This document shows, one piece after another, positions 53,030 to 62,175 of a stretch of DNA of 64,000 bases (the first letter of the stretch is position 1; each line of letters opens with the position of its first letter). Source of the stretch: Porphyromonas pasteri (GTDB taxonomy: Bacteria > Bacteroidota > Bacteroidia > Bacteroidales > Porphyromonadaceae). The DNA is taken from assembly GCF_014647755.1 (NCBI RefSeq), contig NZ_BMPU01000005.1, positions 149,272 to 213,271 on the forward strand. Reading direction: 5' to 3'. The notes beneath the pieces are model-generated. The model worked only from the letters and a program-made list of their open reading frames with translations, did no database searches and had not been told where the DNA came from. The translations under genes and the position numbers were made by a program.

Positions 53030-54160
53030 CTACTCGATGTGGGTGAAGCCGAGCTGCTCTAAGAGGGGCTTCTCCTCGGGGTAAGCACCTACGACGGTAT
53101 AGGCAGAGGCTTCGCGGGGGAAGCGGTAGGCACGACGTACCTGCTCGAAGTCCTCGGGAGCGGACTTCAGCGTCCGGGTCGTGGCCTTGAGGTCACAAGT
53201 ATGGAGCTGGGCACGCAGGATACGCTCTTCCTCGGGGAAGGCGCTGAGGTCGATGCGGGGAGCATCGGGCGTGTAGAGGACGCCTTCGTCCCACAGCCCT
53301 TCGGGGAGAGGCAGGTCGAGGGCACGGCATACGGCTTCGAGCGCCATCTGCGAGCCTCGCCACTTGCCGTCGGCCGTCCAGCCAGCGATATGTGGTGTGG
53401 CGATGAAGCTGCGCTTGAGGAGGGTCTTATTGATGACGGGCTCACCCTCCCAGCAGTCGATGATGAGGTCGGAGATCTGACGAAGCTCCAGCCCCTTCAG
53501 CAGCGCAGCGCTCGGGGAGACGGGGCCACGACAAGCATTGATAAGGAGCGGACGACGCGCACAGCCCTGGAGGAAGGCCTCATCGACCATCCCCTCGGTG
53601 GCGTACTGCCCCGAGCGCGTCAGCGGTACGTGAAGTGTGATGATATCGCTATCGTGCTGGATCGTCTCGAGTGAGACGAAGCCCTCTGCGCCCTCACGCT
53701 CAGCACGAGGTGGGTCACAGAGCAGTGGACGAAGGCCGAGGGCGCCGACACGCTTAGCCAAGCGTCCCCCGACATTCCCTACCCCGACGATACCGATAGT
53801 CTTCCCCTCCAGCGAGACACCTCGCTCCAGCGACCAGCGCACGAGCGATGAGAGGACATACTGTACGACCCCCCCGGCATTGCACCCTGGAGCACTCTCC
53901 CAGCGGATACCCGCGGCAGCGCAGTAGTCGGCATCGATATGATCAAAGCCCGCGGTAGCTGTGGCGACGATCTCGACACCGCTCCCCTCGAGGAGCTCGC
54001 GGCCGGCGTGCACCACACTGCGAATGAGCAGGGCACGGGCGCCACGGATCGTCTCGGGCGTGAAGTCACGGTTGGGCAGGCGGCGCACGTCAGCGACTTG
54101 CTCCACCAGCCCCTCCAGATATGGTAGGGAGGAGTCCAGCACAAATAGTGGCTTATCCAT
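53030..54160 (-). CDS. pdxB: erythronate-4-phosphate dehydrogenase
   Basis: 376 residues. An NAD-dependent 2-hydroxyacid dehydrogenase of pyridoxal-phosphate synthesis. Seen: ATATAGFDHIDADYCAAAGI, the NAD loop IGIVGVGNVGGRLAK, and catalytic Arg in INACRGP, Glu in DCWEGEP and His in ATPHIAGW. The C-terminal PdxB-specific domain (about 290-376) distinguishes it from SerA. The start is ATG 54160; a GTG lies one codon upstream. It begins 14 bases after the DUF3467 terminator. Confidence 0.93.
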   Translation of the reverse strand: MDKPLFVLDSSLPYLEGLVEQVADVRRLPNRDFTPETIRGARALLIRSVVHAGRELLEGSGVEIVATATAGFDHIDADYCAAAGIRWESAPGCNAGGVVQYVLSSLVRWSLERGVSLEGKTIGIVGVGNVGGRLAKRVGALGLRPLLCDPPRAEREGAEGFVSLETIQHDSDIITLHVPLTRSGQYATEGMVDEAFLQGCARRPLLINACRGPVSPSAALLKGLELRQISDLIIDCWEGEPVINKTLLKRSFIATPHIAGWTADGKWRGSQMALEAVCRALDLPLPEGLWDEGVLYTPDAPRIDLSAFPEEERILRAQLHTCDLKATTRTLKSAPEDFEQVRRAYRFPREASAYTVVGAYPEEKPLLEQLGFTHIE

Positions 54161-54175
54161 CACGATCTTCTTATC

Positions 54176-54225
54176 AAAAAGCTATCCCGACCGCCGCCCA
54201 TACGAGGCAGTGGGGTCAGGATAGC
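54176..54225 (-). terminator. terminator after the DUF3467 gene
   Basis: On the minus strand GCTATCCTGACC pairs with GGTCGGGATAGC (one mismatch) and is followed by TTTTT (54180-54176). Confidence 0.75.
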
Positions 54226-54279
54226 AAGGTGTGTTCTTAGCTTGGGACTCGCGTCGAGCCTCAAGCTGAGGCCACAGAT

Positions 54280-54570
54280 TTAGTTTGCATTCACCTCGAC
54301 GGCGCCGTCTTCGGGCAGCTCGATCTTGCCGTACTCCTGCTCGAAGCCAGCCAGGTGCTGCTCCAGAAGGCGGACCAGACGCTTAGCGTTGTCGGGAGTG
54401 AGGATCTGACGGCTGTGGACGCGAGCCGACTGCTGACCAGGGAGCAGACGGACGAAGTCCAGGATGAATTCGCTCTGCGAGTGCAGGACTACTGCGAGGT
54501 TAGCGTACTGACCCTGACCGACTTCTTCGGGGAGCTCGATGTTGAACTGAGGAGTTTCCTGTTCTGCCAT
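54280..54570 (-). CDS. DUF3467 family protein
   Basis: 96 residues, no signal peptide. The DUF3467 core is visible: YANLAVVLHSQSEFILDFVRLLPGQQSARVHSRQILTPDNAKRLVRLLEQHLAGFE. This small family is conserved across Bacteroidetes and archaea; its function is unknown. Stand-alone unit ending at the terminator at 54176. Confidence 0.9.
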   Translation of the reverse strand: MAEQETPQFNIELPEEVGQGQYANLAVVLHSQSEFILDFVRLLPGQQSARVHSRQILTPDNAKRLVRLLEQHLAGFEQEYGKIELPEDGAVEVNAN

Positions 54571-54628
54571 TGTTTCTACTTGTCTATATATAATGTACGA
54601 AGGGGAGTAGATCCGCTTCGTAGGCGGG

Positions 54629-55830
54629 CTACACCATGGTCAAAGATAGTGAAAACGCCCCGAATGCGTGCATAGCCACCGAGGGAGGGTGGATGGGAGG
54701 AAAGCCAGGGGTAAATGGGACCTCGCCGAGGGGGTGAGTTCGAGGGGCGGAGAGGCTACGCCAGTGCAGTTGCTCGAGAAAGCGGACGAGAGGCGTGGGG
54801 AGGGCGTAATCGCCCAATTCGCTCTGGTTCACCCATTGGTACTTGGTGCTCCCCACGGCGTCGGACTCGAGTTCGGCGGTGTAGATGGTAATGTGAAGTA
54901 TTTGGTGGGAGAGCCGGTGCTCAAGGCTGAAAGTTGTAGGCGCAAGACGCCCCCCCCCGAGTAGGAGAGCTCGTCCTCTACCCAATGGGCTACCGCTTCG
55001 GGTGTTTGGGGGCTGTCACTCTCAAACAAAGGGAATTGATACAGTCCTCGCCAGATGTCGTTTCGTCCTCGCTTTTCTTGTAAGACTTGCTGATGGTAGG
55101 TGCTATAGATGTAGCTGAAGTAGCGATCTCTAAGGGTTAGCTTTCCCCCCCCCTTTATGGGGAGGAGACGAGCGAGAGGGAGCTCCGCTACACGGCACCA
55201 CGATGAGGCAGGGCAGGCGGAGCATTGGGGCGATTGAGGGGTGCAGACCAAGGCGCCTATCTCTATAAGGGCTTGCCCCAATTGGCTTGGGGGAAGTTGG
55301 GTGGCGAGTAGTTCCTCCACCGCTTGGGTGCAGAGTCGCTTCCCGCCCAGGGTGTCTCTATGGGGAGTTCGCTTGCCAGTAGCCGGCTGATCACGCGCAG
55401 TACATTGCCATCCACGGCCGGGTAAGGGAGATCAAAGGCAAACGAGGCAATGGCTCCGGCGGTGTAGTCGCCCCCCCGGGGTAGAGCACGTATCGAGGCA
55501 AAATCTTTGGGGAATATCCCCTGATGCTTCGTGGCTATAACTTGTGTGCTGCACGATGGAGGTTGTGCGCTCGGCTGTAGTAGCCAAGTCCCTGCCATAG
55601 GCTGAGTACCTGATCTTCGGAGGCTTGTGCCAGGTCGGTAACGGAGGGGAAGGCTTCCACAAAGCGAAGAAAGTAGTCGAGCCCTTGGTTTACGCGCGTT
55701 TGTGCAGTATGACCTCCGAGAGCCAAATGTGGTAGGGGTTACGAGTGGTGCGCCATGGGAGCTCTCGGGCATTCTCTTCGAACCAATCGACGAGGGCTCG
55801 GGATAGCGGTTGGGGGTGGGTAAGGAGGGC
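54629..55830 (-). pseudogene. second, frameshifted mutY
   Basis: Reading on the minus strand in successive frames gives a whole Mut[113 protein letters not shown] (the iron-sulfur cysteines) and the NUDIX-like end EHRLSHQILHITIYTAEL. At least four frameshifts break it, near 55705 (one base lost in CTGCA-CAAACG), 55540, 55345 and exactly at a nine-G tract (54950-54958). The helix-hairpin-helix reads LPRGG instead of LPGVG, and no start codon is evident. A TACCTTTG promoter remains at 55847-55854. It is clearly divergent from the intact mutY at 6.7 kb, so it is not a recent duplicate. Confidence 0.88.
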
Positions 55831-55846
55831 TTCGCTCCTTTCGCCG

Positions 55847-55854
55847 CAAAGGTA
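55847..55854 (-). promoter_or_regulatory. residual promoter of the mutY pseudogene
   Basis: TACCTTTG on the minus strand fits TAnnTTTG, about 20 bases upstream of the first recognisable MutY codons. Confidence 0.45.
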
Positions 55855-55935
55855 CAATCCGTGGGGCGAGGGGGAGCGGTCTCTTACTTCTTTTGTGAAA
55901 CCTTAAAATTTCGCTGCCCCGAAGAACGCCTTTCC

Positions 55936-56907
55936 CTAATGTATGATGTAAGGCATGATAAACATGATAATGGGAATGATGAATACAAACAACAGTGTGC
56001 TCGTTGTAACAACATTGGTGGCGTATTGAGTGTCGCCATGTGAAGAGGCTGCCAAGACCGGAAGGATGGCCAAGGCCGGAGTTGCCGACTGGACAATCAA
56101 TGTCTCTTTCAAACCTACGCTGAGCCCATGCCCTAAATACCCTCCTAACAGCAGGAGACCGATGATGGCCAGAGGAGAGAGAATAAATCTCCCAAGAAGA
56201 GCTACTATGGTGTCACGGTCGAAGCGGATCGATGACAACTTTGAATTGAATAGCATGATCCCTATATAAAGCAAGGCCAAGGGGGTGACAATGTTGCCCA
56301 CGTAGGTGAAGGTCTGGTCTATAAAGGATGGAATAGGGATGCCGACTATTAGGAAGAGGATTGCTACGAAGAACCCAATCAATGGAGCAGGGAGAATCTG
56401 CTTTATGTTGAGGTGCTGCGTTTTGCTATTTGAGGTCTTTGTAGGGTCATCGGCCTTTATGAAGAAAATGCCTACAACCCAAGTCGACACCGTATTGGTA
56501 ACATAGTAAACAAGAAAATAGGGCATGCTATTCTCTCCAAAGAGGGCAATGTTGAGAGGCAAGCCGATGAATATTGTATTTGCATTGGCAATGGTATTGA
56601 TAAATGTACCCCGACGTCCGGGGCGCACTTTCAATACCTTTGCCAATACAATAGCCACGATGTATGCTATTGCCACCCCTCCCATTGGGTATATCAGACT
56701 GCTACCTAGAGATAGCAATTCGCTTCGTGAAAGATATTTCAATACGGAGGAGAATATGGAAGCGGGTAGGGCTATATCTGTGATAAGACAGGAGATGTTT
56801 TTAGGGAACTCTTCTCCAAACCATCTCCTTTGCTGCAGCACGTACCCCAAGGCGATAATCAGAATGATTACCAGTACACTTTGTATACTTTGGAATAACA
56901 TACTCAT
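55936..56907 (-). CDS. mleP: malate permease, auxin efflux carrier (AEC) family
   Basis: 323 residues with about ten hydrophobic helices in two halves joined by a polar linker (KADDPTKTSNSK, near 160). Family landmarks are NTIANANTIFIGLPLNIALFG and VQSATPALAILPVLAASSHGD (the conserved crossover region) near the C-terminus. AEC permeases next to a malolactic enzyme import malate and export lactate in lactic-acid bacteria (MleP). The start is ATG 56907, 20 bases after the malolactic-enzyme stop; a GTG at 56949 would overlap that gene. AT-richer than the core genes. Confidence 0.85.
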   Translation of the reverse strand: MSMLFQSIQSVLVIILIIALGYVLQQRRWFGEEFPKNISCLITDIALPASIFSSVLKYLSRSELLSLGSSLIYPMGGVAIAYIVAIVLAKVLKVRPGRRGTFINTIANANTIFIGLPLNIALFGENSMPYFLVYYVTNTVSTWVVGIFFIKADDPTKTSNSKTQHLNIKQILPAPLIGFFVAILFLIVGIPIPSFIDQTFTYVGNIVTPLALLYIGIMLFNSKLSSIRFDRDTIVALLGRFILSPLAIIGLLLLGGYLGHGLSVGLKETLIVQSATPALAILPVLAASSHGDTQYATNVVTTSTLLFVFIIPIIMFIMPYIIH

Positions 56908-56927
56908 GGCCTTTTTGAATTTGTATC

Positions 56928-58556
56928 CTATTCGTACTTTGGATACCACTTCGCAGCCTTAATAGCTTTGCGAGCATCTTCTATCTTTTCACGGGTAAGC
57001 CCTTGCTTTATGGCGGACTCTGCCACCACTATGGCGATGTGCTCAGAGAATTCTGTCAGCTTTTCGACGGGGGGGAGTACGGCCGCACCCGGCTTAGAAG
57101 TGTCAACAATTCCGCCAAGTGCGTGGGCTGCCTCAGAGAGCAGGGTTTGGGTTACCAATTTCGCAGTGGAAGCGATGATGCCGAGCCCAAGCCCCGGATA
57201 CATCAAAGCATTGTTGGCCTGCCCGATGTTGTAGGTAATGCCGTTGTAGACAACCGGAGCGCTTGGGACGCCTGTTGCAATGAGCGCACGACCATCTGTC
57301 CAGTGGATAAGATCCTTTGCAGTGGCTTCTGCTAGCTCTGTTGGGTTAGATAGTGGGAATATTATCGGTCGTTTCACTACCGAAGCCATTTCCTTGACAA
57401 CTTCCTCACTGAACATCCCCGGCGTGGTAGAGGTGCCGATCAGCACGCTTGGGTGCACGGCCTTCACGGCATGATAGAGGTCTGTGAGTGATGAGGCATT
57501 GTCAAACTCGGCACGTTGGCGCACGAAATGCTTCTGCCCTTCTGTTAGATCTTCGGTGTCTTCAAACAGAAGTCCTTGCTTGTCGACCAGGTAGATACGT
57601 GCTCGGGCTTCGGAGTCTGATAGTCCCTGCTGCTTGAATTCCTCTGAAATCTGGGTCGCAATACCAACTCCTGCCGTACCAGCACCAAAGACCATCACTC
57701 GCTGGTCGGTGAACTTTTCTTTAGAAATTTCTAATGCGCCAAGGATACCTGCCAATGCTACAATGCCCGTTCCTTGGACGTCATCGTTGAATGTGGTAAT
57801 GCGGTTCCGGTATTTCTCTAGAATGGTGGCGGCATTAGACCTGCCGAAGTCTTCCCAATGCAAATATAGCCGTGGGAATAGGCGCTCGGCTGTAGATACG
57901 AACTTGTCTACGAAGTCATAATACGCCTCTCCACGTACACGAGGATGTCTATTGCCCAGATAGAGAGGATCTTCAATTAGTTGTTTGTTATTGGTCCCGA
58001 CATCCAGCACCAAGGGTAGCACTTGATTCGGATTGATACCAGCAGCAGCCGTATAGACCATGAGTTTGCCAATGGAGATGGCGACTCCGCCAATTCCCCA
58101 GTCTCCTATACCTAAAATCTCTTCGGCATCGGTGACGACAATCAGACGAATATCGCGATCACCGGCTGCGTTCTTCAAAGCCTCTTCTATCTCATCCGGG
58201 TGGTCAATGGAGAGAAAAGCGGCGTCTTGAGGTTTCATAAACAACTCGTCGTATTGCCGAATTGCATCCGCAACCGTGGGATCATAGACGATAGGCATGA
58301 ACTCCTCTACGTGTTGTGACATCAAAGCATAGAACAAGGTTCGGTTCGTATTGAAGAGCGTCATCAGATAAACTCGCTTTTCCAGATCGCTAACTTTCTT
58401 CTGAAACTCTTGGTAGGTCTGTGCTACCTGCTGTTCCAAGGTCTGGACGACAGTTGGTAGAACTCCCACGAGCTTGAGCGCCTTTCTTTCCTCCAGCGTA
58501 AACGCAGTCCCCTTATTGATAAAGGGGTTGTTTATAATTTCCTGTGCTGTCTTCAT
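56928..58556 (-). CDS. mleA: malolactic enzyme (NAD-malic enzyme family)
   Basis: 542 residues. Full-length malic-enzyme fold: [15 protein letters not shown] at the start, [12 protein letters not shown], the catalytic Tyr region, the NAD motif [31 protein letters not shown] and [11 protein letters not shown]. The sequence recalls the MleS/MleA malolactic enzyme of Lactococcus and relatives, which converts L-malate to L-lactate and CO2. The adjacent AEC permease supports that over ordinary malic enzyme. Decarboxylation plus malate/lactate exchange would generate proton-motive force and raise pH. The substrate assignment is by resemblance and context. No TAnnTTTG was found upstream. Confidence 0.85.
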   Translation of the reverse strand: MKTAQEIINNPFINKGTAFTLEERKALKLVGVLPTVVQTLEQQVAQTYQEFQKKVSDLEKRVYLMTLFNTNRTLFYALMSQHVEEFMPIVYDPTVADAIRQYDELFMKPQDAAFLSIDHPDEIEEALKNAAGDRDIRLIVVTDAEEILGIGDWGIGGVAISIGKLMVYTAAAGINPNQVLPLVLDVGTNNKQLIEDPLYLGNRHPRVRGEAYYDFVDKFVSTAERLFPRLYLHWEDFGRSNAATILEKYRNRITTFNDDVQGTGIVALAGILGALEISKEKFTDQRVMVFGAGTAGVGIATQISEEFKQQGLSDSEARARIYLVDKQGLLFEDTEDLTEGQKHFVRQRAEFDNASSLTDLYHAVKAVHPSVLIGTSTTPGMFSEEVVKEMASVVKRPIIFPLSNPTELAEATAKDLIHWTDGRALIATGVPSAPVVYNGITYNIGQANNALMYPGLGLGIIASTAKLVTQTLLSEAAHALGGIVDTSKPGAAVLPPVEKLTEFSEHIAIVVAESAIKQGLTREKIEDARKAIKAAKWYPKYE

Positions 58557-58728
58557 ACTTGTTGTTATTTATTGGTTCGATAATCTTGAAGCCGATTTCG
58601 TTGCTTCATGCTCGGAAGGTAGTAATTTTTCTGGAATTGCCAATTGCTCCACACCTCGCGCGTCAGCCAAGAGAAGTCCACCCTCCCACCCTCCGATCCA
58701 GAGCGGGCTCTCGAGGAGGGCAAAATGA

Positions 58729-58807
58729 AGCAGTACTGGTCGTGAGAGTGAGCAGTACTGGTCACGCGCGCGACCAGTACTGGTTACTATCATCGACCAG
58801 TACTGGT
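58729..58807. repeat. array of four ACCAGTACTGGT palindromes on a 22-bp pitch
   Basis: Four copies of (AC)CAGTACTGG(T) with GTAC starting at 58733, 58755, 58777 and 58800: steps of 22, 22, 23. Spacers differ. The preceding GAGGAGGGCAAAATGAAG closely repeats the flank before the array at 3.1 kb. It lies upstream of the malolactic operon and downstream of the candidate structured RNA. Bases 58557-58728 and 58808-58890 show no gene. Confidence 0.85.
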
Positions 58808-58890
58808 TCGCAAACCATCCTGCGGAGCTTCCTCCCTTCCCCCTATAATAGAAGGTGCAGCGAGGCGCATCAGCAGAAGGGCCGAACCCA

Positions 58891-59114
58891 CTAAAAACAG
58901 AAAGCGTGTGACCTGAGAGCCGAAGCTTTCAAAGTCACACGCCTAAAGTAGGCCCTCGGTGATCACACCTTACCACACTACGAACACCAAACGCAATCTT
59001 CCCGTAACCCAGAAGGTATGATTCCTAAGAGACCTGATGGCCGTCTCACGACGCCCATGACAATATTTCTATGTGCTGGGAGAGTCCCCCCTAAGGGTGT
59101 CCTCCCGTTTTTAG
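58891..59114 (-). ncRNA. candidate structured non-coding RNA (about 220 nt)
   Basis: On the minus strand TAATTTTG (59120-59127) predicts a start near 59114. The transcript ends at a terminator: GCGTGTGACT / AGGTCACACGC closes a helix with a UUCG loop (58942-58904), followed by TTTCTGTTTTT. The 5' end CCGCTAAAAAC is complementary to GTTTTTAGTGG at the 3' end, so the ends can pair, as in 6S-type RNAs. Internal stems include GGGAG / CTCCC. No open frame of useful length was seen. A 6S RNA or the Bacteroidales-1 class are candidates; I could not assign it. Confidence 0.55.
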
Positions 59115-59119
59115 CGGGA

Positions 59120-59127
59120 CAAAATTA
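59120..59127 (-). promoter_or_regulatory. promoter of the candidate structured RNA
   Basis: TAATTTTG on the minus strand fits TAnnTTTG; GTTGG lies 17 bases upstream as a weak -33 match. It overlaps the end of no gene and follows the DUF2520 stop by 22 bases. Confidence 0.5.
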
Positions 59128-59148
59128 AAAATTTTATTTGATTACCAA

Positions 59149-59958
59149 CTATATCGTTCCATAGATATGCTGAATGGCAGTGCTCAGCTCGTCATAGAGG
59201 GCGGCGAGTTCTGCCTCACCACTCCCTATAAGAAACGCTTGATGTCGGCGAATCGTCTCCCTGTCACCGCGCTGTGCGGGCCCCGTCTGCGCCTCTACGG
59301 CAGGCAGATGATGCAGCTTCTCATTCATCTCATCCAGCAGAGGAAGGATGGCTTTTGGCGGGAGCCCCTGCGATGTGAGCAGGCTCTCAGCCCTACCGAT
59401 GAGGTAGTTGGAGAAGTTGCACGCGATGACGGCGGCGATATGTAGCACCTGACGCTGCTCGCTCGTAGCCCAGGCGACGACGTCGCTCAGCTCACGGCCA
59501 AGCGCCTCCACAGCCGTCTTCGCTTCGGGGGTCGTCCCCTCGAGATAGAGGGGCACCTTGCGGAAGTCCAGCTCGCGCCCTTCGGAGAAAGTCTGCAGCG
59601 GATAGAGCACGGCAGCGTCCCGATGACAGTGCGAGAGCGCCTCCAGCGGCGTAGCTCCCGAGACGTGCACCCATAGGGCATCACGACCCACCTCGTGTGC
59701 AGAGAGGCTCTCAGCGACCTCGGCGATAGCCGTGTCGGGGACGGCGAAGAGGTAGCAGTCTGCCGTGCGATCGAGTTCGTCCACACGGCTCGCCACCTCT
59801 ACATCGCCCCCGAGGCTCTCGGCAAGCCGTCGAGCCGAATGCCCTCCAGGGCTATAGATCTGTACGATCCTGCGCTCAGGGGCATAGGCCTTCAGCGCAC
59901 GCGATAGGTGCGTCGCCACACGCCCTGCCCCCAGGAGGACAATACGCTCTGCCGTCAT
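59149..59958 (-). CDS. Rossmann-fold DUF2520 protein
   Basis: 269 residues. The N-terminal NAD(P) loop IVLLGAGRVATHLSRAL is followed by a dehydrogenase-like domain (DCYLFAVPDTAIAEVAESL, HVSGATPLEAL) and the helical DUF2520 domain (about 130-265, HIAAVIACNFSNYLIGRAE). The architecture resembles ketopantoate or F420-dependent NADP reductases, but the substrate is unknown. The start is ATG 59958, which overlaps the nitroreductase stop as TAATG, so the two are translationally coupled; an in-frame start 20 codons upstream is unlikely. Confidence 0.85.
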   Translation of the reverse strand: MTAERIVLLGAGRVATHLSRALKAYAPERRIVQIYSPGGHSARRLAESLGGDVEVASRVDELDRTADCYLFAVPDTAIAEVAESLSAHEVGRDALWVHVSGATPLEALSHCHRDAAVLYPLQTFSEGRELDFRKVPLYLEGTTPEAKTAVEALGRELSDVVAWATSEQRQVLHIAAVIACNFSNYLIGRAESLLTSQGLPPKAILPLLDEMNEKLHHLPAVEAQTGPAQRGDRETIRRHQAFLIGSGEAELAALYDELSTAIQHIYGTI

Positions 59959-60605
59959 TAGGCCTCTTCCGTAGGCTCTTCGGCCATCTGATAGCGACCG
60001 ATATGGATCTTCTCCCACTTCAGCGTCTCCGTGGGGCGGGGCGCAGCTTCGCCCGCCTTATGCCCGATGGCGAGGATACAAAGCACCTCAAGCTGATAGG
60101 GGATATCGAGGACATTGCGCACGTATTCGGCAGACTCCTGACCAGCGCCCGTATAGCATCCGTAGGCATCTGCCCAGCACGAACCGAGGCCAAGGGCCTC
60201 TGCCTGCAGCTGGATATAGCCCGCTGCCAGCGAAGCATCAGCGATCCAGCGCTCACACTCCATCGGCGAACCCAGCACGACGATGCCTAAGGGCACCTGC
60301 TGGAGGAAGAGCGCCCCGCTCTCGCGCATACGGCTGAGGCGGTCAAGCGTCTCACGATCTTCGACGAGGACGAACTGCGTCGTGTGCTTGTTCTTCGACG
60401 AAGGCGCACGCAGCCCAGCCTCAAGGAGGACCTGCACTTCGTCGCCCGTCAGCGGGGTGTCGACGAACTTACGGATGGAGCGGCGCGTATATATAGCGGG
60501 GAGGAGGGCGGGCTCATTGCTCTCGGCGAGGAGTTCCTCTCCGAGGCTCTTGATTTCGCTCAAGAGGTGCTCGCCTTCACGGAGCAAGGATTGGTCTTTG
60601 GTCAT
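59958..60605 (-). CDS. nitroreductase-family FMN oxidoreductase
   Basis: 215 residues. RRSIRKFVDTPLTGDEVQVLLEAGLRAPSSKN is the nitroreductase FMN-binding start, and GSCWADAYG and IPYQLEVLCILAIGHKAGE match the C-terminal family region. It reduces quinones, nitro or flavin substrates with NAD(P)H; the physiological substrate is not evident. A near-consensus TACCTTTA lies about 30 bases upstream. Co-transcribed with the DUF2520 gene. Confidence 0.88.
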   Translation of the reverse strand: MTKDQSLLREGEHLLSEIKSLGEELLAESNEPALLPAIYTRRSIRKFVDTPLTGDEVQVLLEAGLRAPSSKNKHTTQFVLVEDRETLDRLSRMRESGALFLQQVPLGIVVLGSPMECERWIADASLAAGYIQLQAEALGLGSCWADAYGCYTGAGQESAEYVRNVLDIPYQLEVLCILAIGHKAGEAAPRPTETLKWEKIHIGRYQMAEEPTEEA

Positions 60606-60661
60606 ATCTATAATGTATTTACGGCATAAAGGTACGAAGACTTAGCTCAGCGAGCCGCTGG

Positions 60662-61993
60662 TCACCGTACCGAAGCTTCGTCGAGGAGCTCATCGAAGCG
60701 CGAACTCTTGAGGTATCCACGCTTGACCTTATTGTAGGCGATCTCATCCAAGAAGCCTTGTCGAACAAGGCCCTTCAAGTCAGACTTAGCTGTGGGCTGT
60801 GAGACTCCAAAGCGCTGCTCGACCTCACGCCCTGTGAGTACCAGAGACTCACTCTCTTGGTAGAGCCTAAGGATCTGCATCTGGCGCTCATTGAGCCCCC
60901 CGATGCGTAGGATCGGCGTAAGGCACTCCTGCTCCTTGAGCTTCTGCTCGGCATAGCGCTTGAAGCTTTCGATGGAGAGACGTAGTACCCTGAGATGATA
61001 TTGTACAAAGTACCCCAGATCAAGATCATCCGTCTCCACCTTGAGGTAAGCCTCTTCATACTGACTCTTCCCCTTATAGATGACCTGCGAGATGGACAGG
61101 TACTCCAAGAGCGAGTAGCCAGAGCGAAGCATATACCAGTAGAAGAGCGCACGCGCCGTACGTCCATTCCCATCGACAAAGGGATGCATATAGCCGATGA
61201 GGAAGTGAATAATAATCCCTCTCAGAATGGGGTGAATGAAAGTCGGCTGCTCCCGATCATTGCAGAGTGAGAGGAAGAGCTGCATGAAGTCTGAGAGTTC
61301 GGTAGCGGGAGGAGGCGTGTGCACGACCTCGTGTGTCAGCTGATGCTCGACATACACTTCATCCTCTGCAGTACGGAATCTCCCTTCATCTGCAGCACGC
61401 TCCAGCGTACCCCGCACCATCGAGCGGTGGATCTGCAAGAGGAGCTCCTCCGTCATCTCAGCATCACGCTGCTCCTGCAGGAGTGCCATCGTGCGGTAGT
61501 TATTGAGGATCATCCGCTGAGAGCGGTCGCGCGGTGTGATGTTCTTACGTAGCATCTCCTTAGCCACCCTACGCGTCGTAGCTGCCCCCTCGATCTGGCT
61601 GGAGCGGATAGCCTCCTCCATCAGAGCGCTCATCAGATAGCGACGTTTGTGCGCTGGAGGAATTAGCTCCGCCACGAAGCGATCTGCTTGAAGCAATTGA
61701 TCCAACTCATACAGCTGTCCCTGCATCTGAGGTGTCACAAAGAGACGAAGCCCGTAGCGTGGCGAAATAGCTATGCCCGCAGCCCTGCGCTGGGACTTGA
61801 GATATCCCCAAAGTAGACGCGGAGTCAAGGGCTCCTCAAGCGCCTTGTGGCGATATTTGATATCTGTCCAATAGGCATAGCGAGCATTGCACTCGCGAAG
61901 GAGAGCTTCCAGTTGGGCATCGGCAGGATGACGAAGGATATATTGCTTCTCCTTGGCTGTCAGAGCAGGAGGAGCCTCTATTTGTGCACTCAT
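60662..61993 (-). CDS. Fic-domain protein (class II, with winged-helix C-terminus)
   Basis: 443 residues. The Fic active loop HPFVDGNGRTAR (270-281) is complete, so the enzyme should transfer AMP (or another nucleotide) to protein hydroxyls. An N-terminal inhibitory helix SSQIEG (131-136, S-x3-E-G) precedes it: class II, self-inhibited. A C-terminal winged-helix segment (about 365-430, VLTGREVEQRFGVSQPTAKSDLKGLVRQG) suggests DNA-binding autoregulation. No separate antitoxin gene is present, as expected. The start is ATG 61993, 23 bases from its promoter. Confidence 0.92.
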   Translation of the reverse strand: MSAQIEAPPALTAKEKQYILRHPADAQLEALLRECNARYAYWTDIKYRHKALEEPLTPRLLWGYLKSQRRAAGIAISPRYGLRLFVTPQMQGQLYELDQLLQADRFVAELIPPAHKRRYLMSALMEEAIRSSQIEGAATTRRVAKEMLRKNITPRDRSQRMILNNYRTMALLQEQRDAEMTEELLLQIHRSMVRGTLERAADEGRFRTAEDEVYVEHQLTHEVVHTPPPATELSDFMQLFLSLCNDREQPTFIHPILRGIIIHFLIGYMHPFVDGNGRTARALFYWYMLRSGYSLLEYLSISQVIYKGKSQYEEAYLKVETDDLDLGYFVQYHLRVLRLSIESFKRYAEQKLKEQECLTPILRIGGLNERQMQILRLYQESESLVLTGREVEQRFGVSQPTAKSDLKGLVRQGFLDEIAYNKVKRGYLKSSRFDELLDEASVR

Positions 61994-62015
61994 TTCGGGG
62001 TTATTTGCTTTATCA

Positions 62016-62023
62016 CAAAGGTA
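62016..62023 (-). promoter_or_regulatory. fic promoter
   Basis: TACCTTTG on the minus strand; the ATG follows about 22 bases downstream, giving a very short leader. Confidence 0.55.
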
Positions 62024-62108
62024 GAAAAACTCCAAAACCTATATAAATTTTGAAGTTCTTACTACAAGTAGCGAACCACAGTAAAGCAAGAGAGTGGTAT
62101 ATAACGAA

Positions 62109-62147
62109 GCGAGGCGGTGACCAACTATCCGCCGGTCACCGCCTCGC
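62109..62147 (-). terminator. hairpin after the FRG gene
   Basis: A perfect 14-bp stem (GCGAGGCGGTGACC / GGTCACCGCCTCGC) with an 11-base loop, 28 bases after the FRG stop codon. A near-identical hairpin with the same left flank (ACGAAGCGAGG) lies upstream of the gene at 63858. Confidence 0.75.
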
Positions 62148-62175
62148 AATCTATAAAGTAGGGAGCTGCTTACTC

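Noticed and set aside
54629..55830. Phase-variable functional mutY controlled by poly-G tracts
   Set aside because: Only one of four frameshifts coincides with a homopolymer, the helix-hairpin-helix is damaged and no start codon is present.
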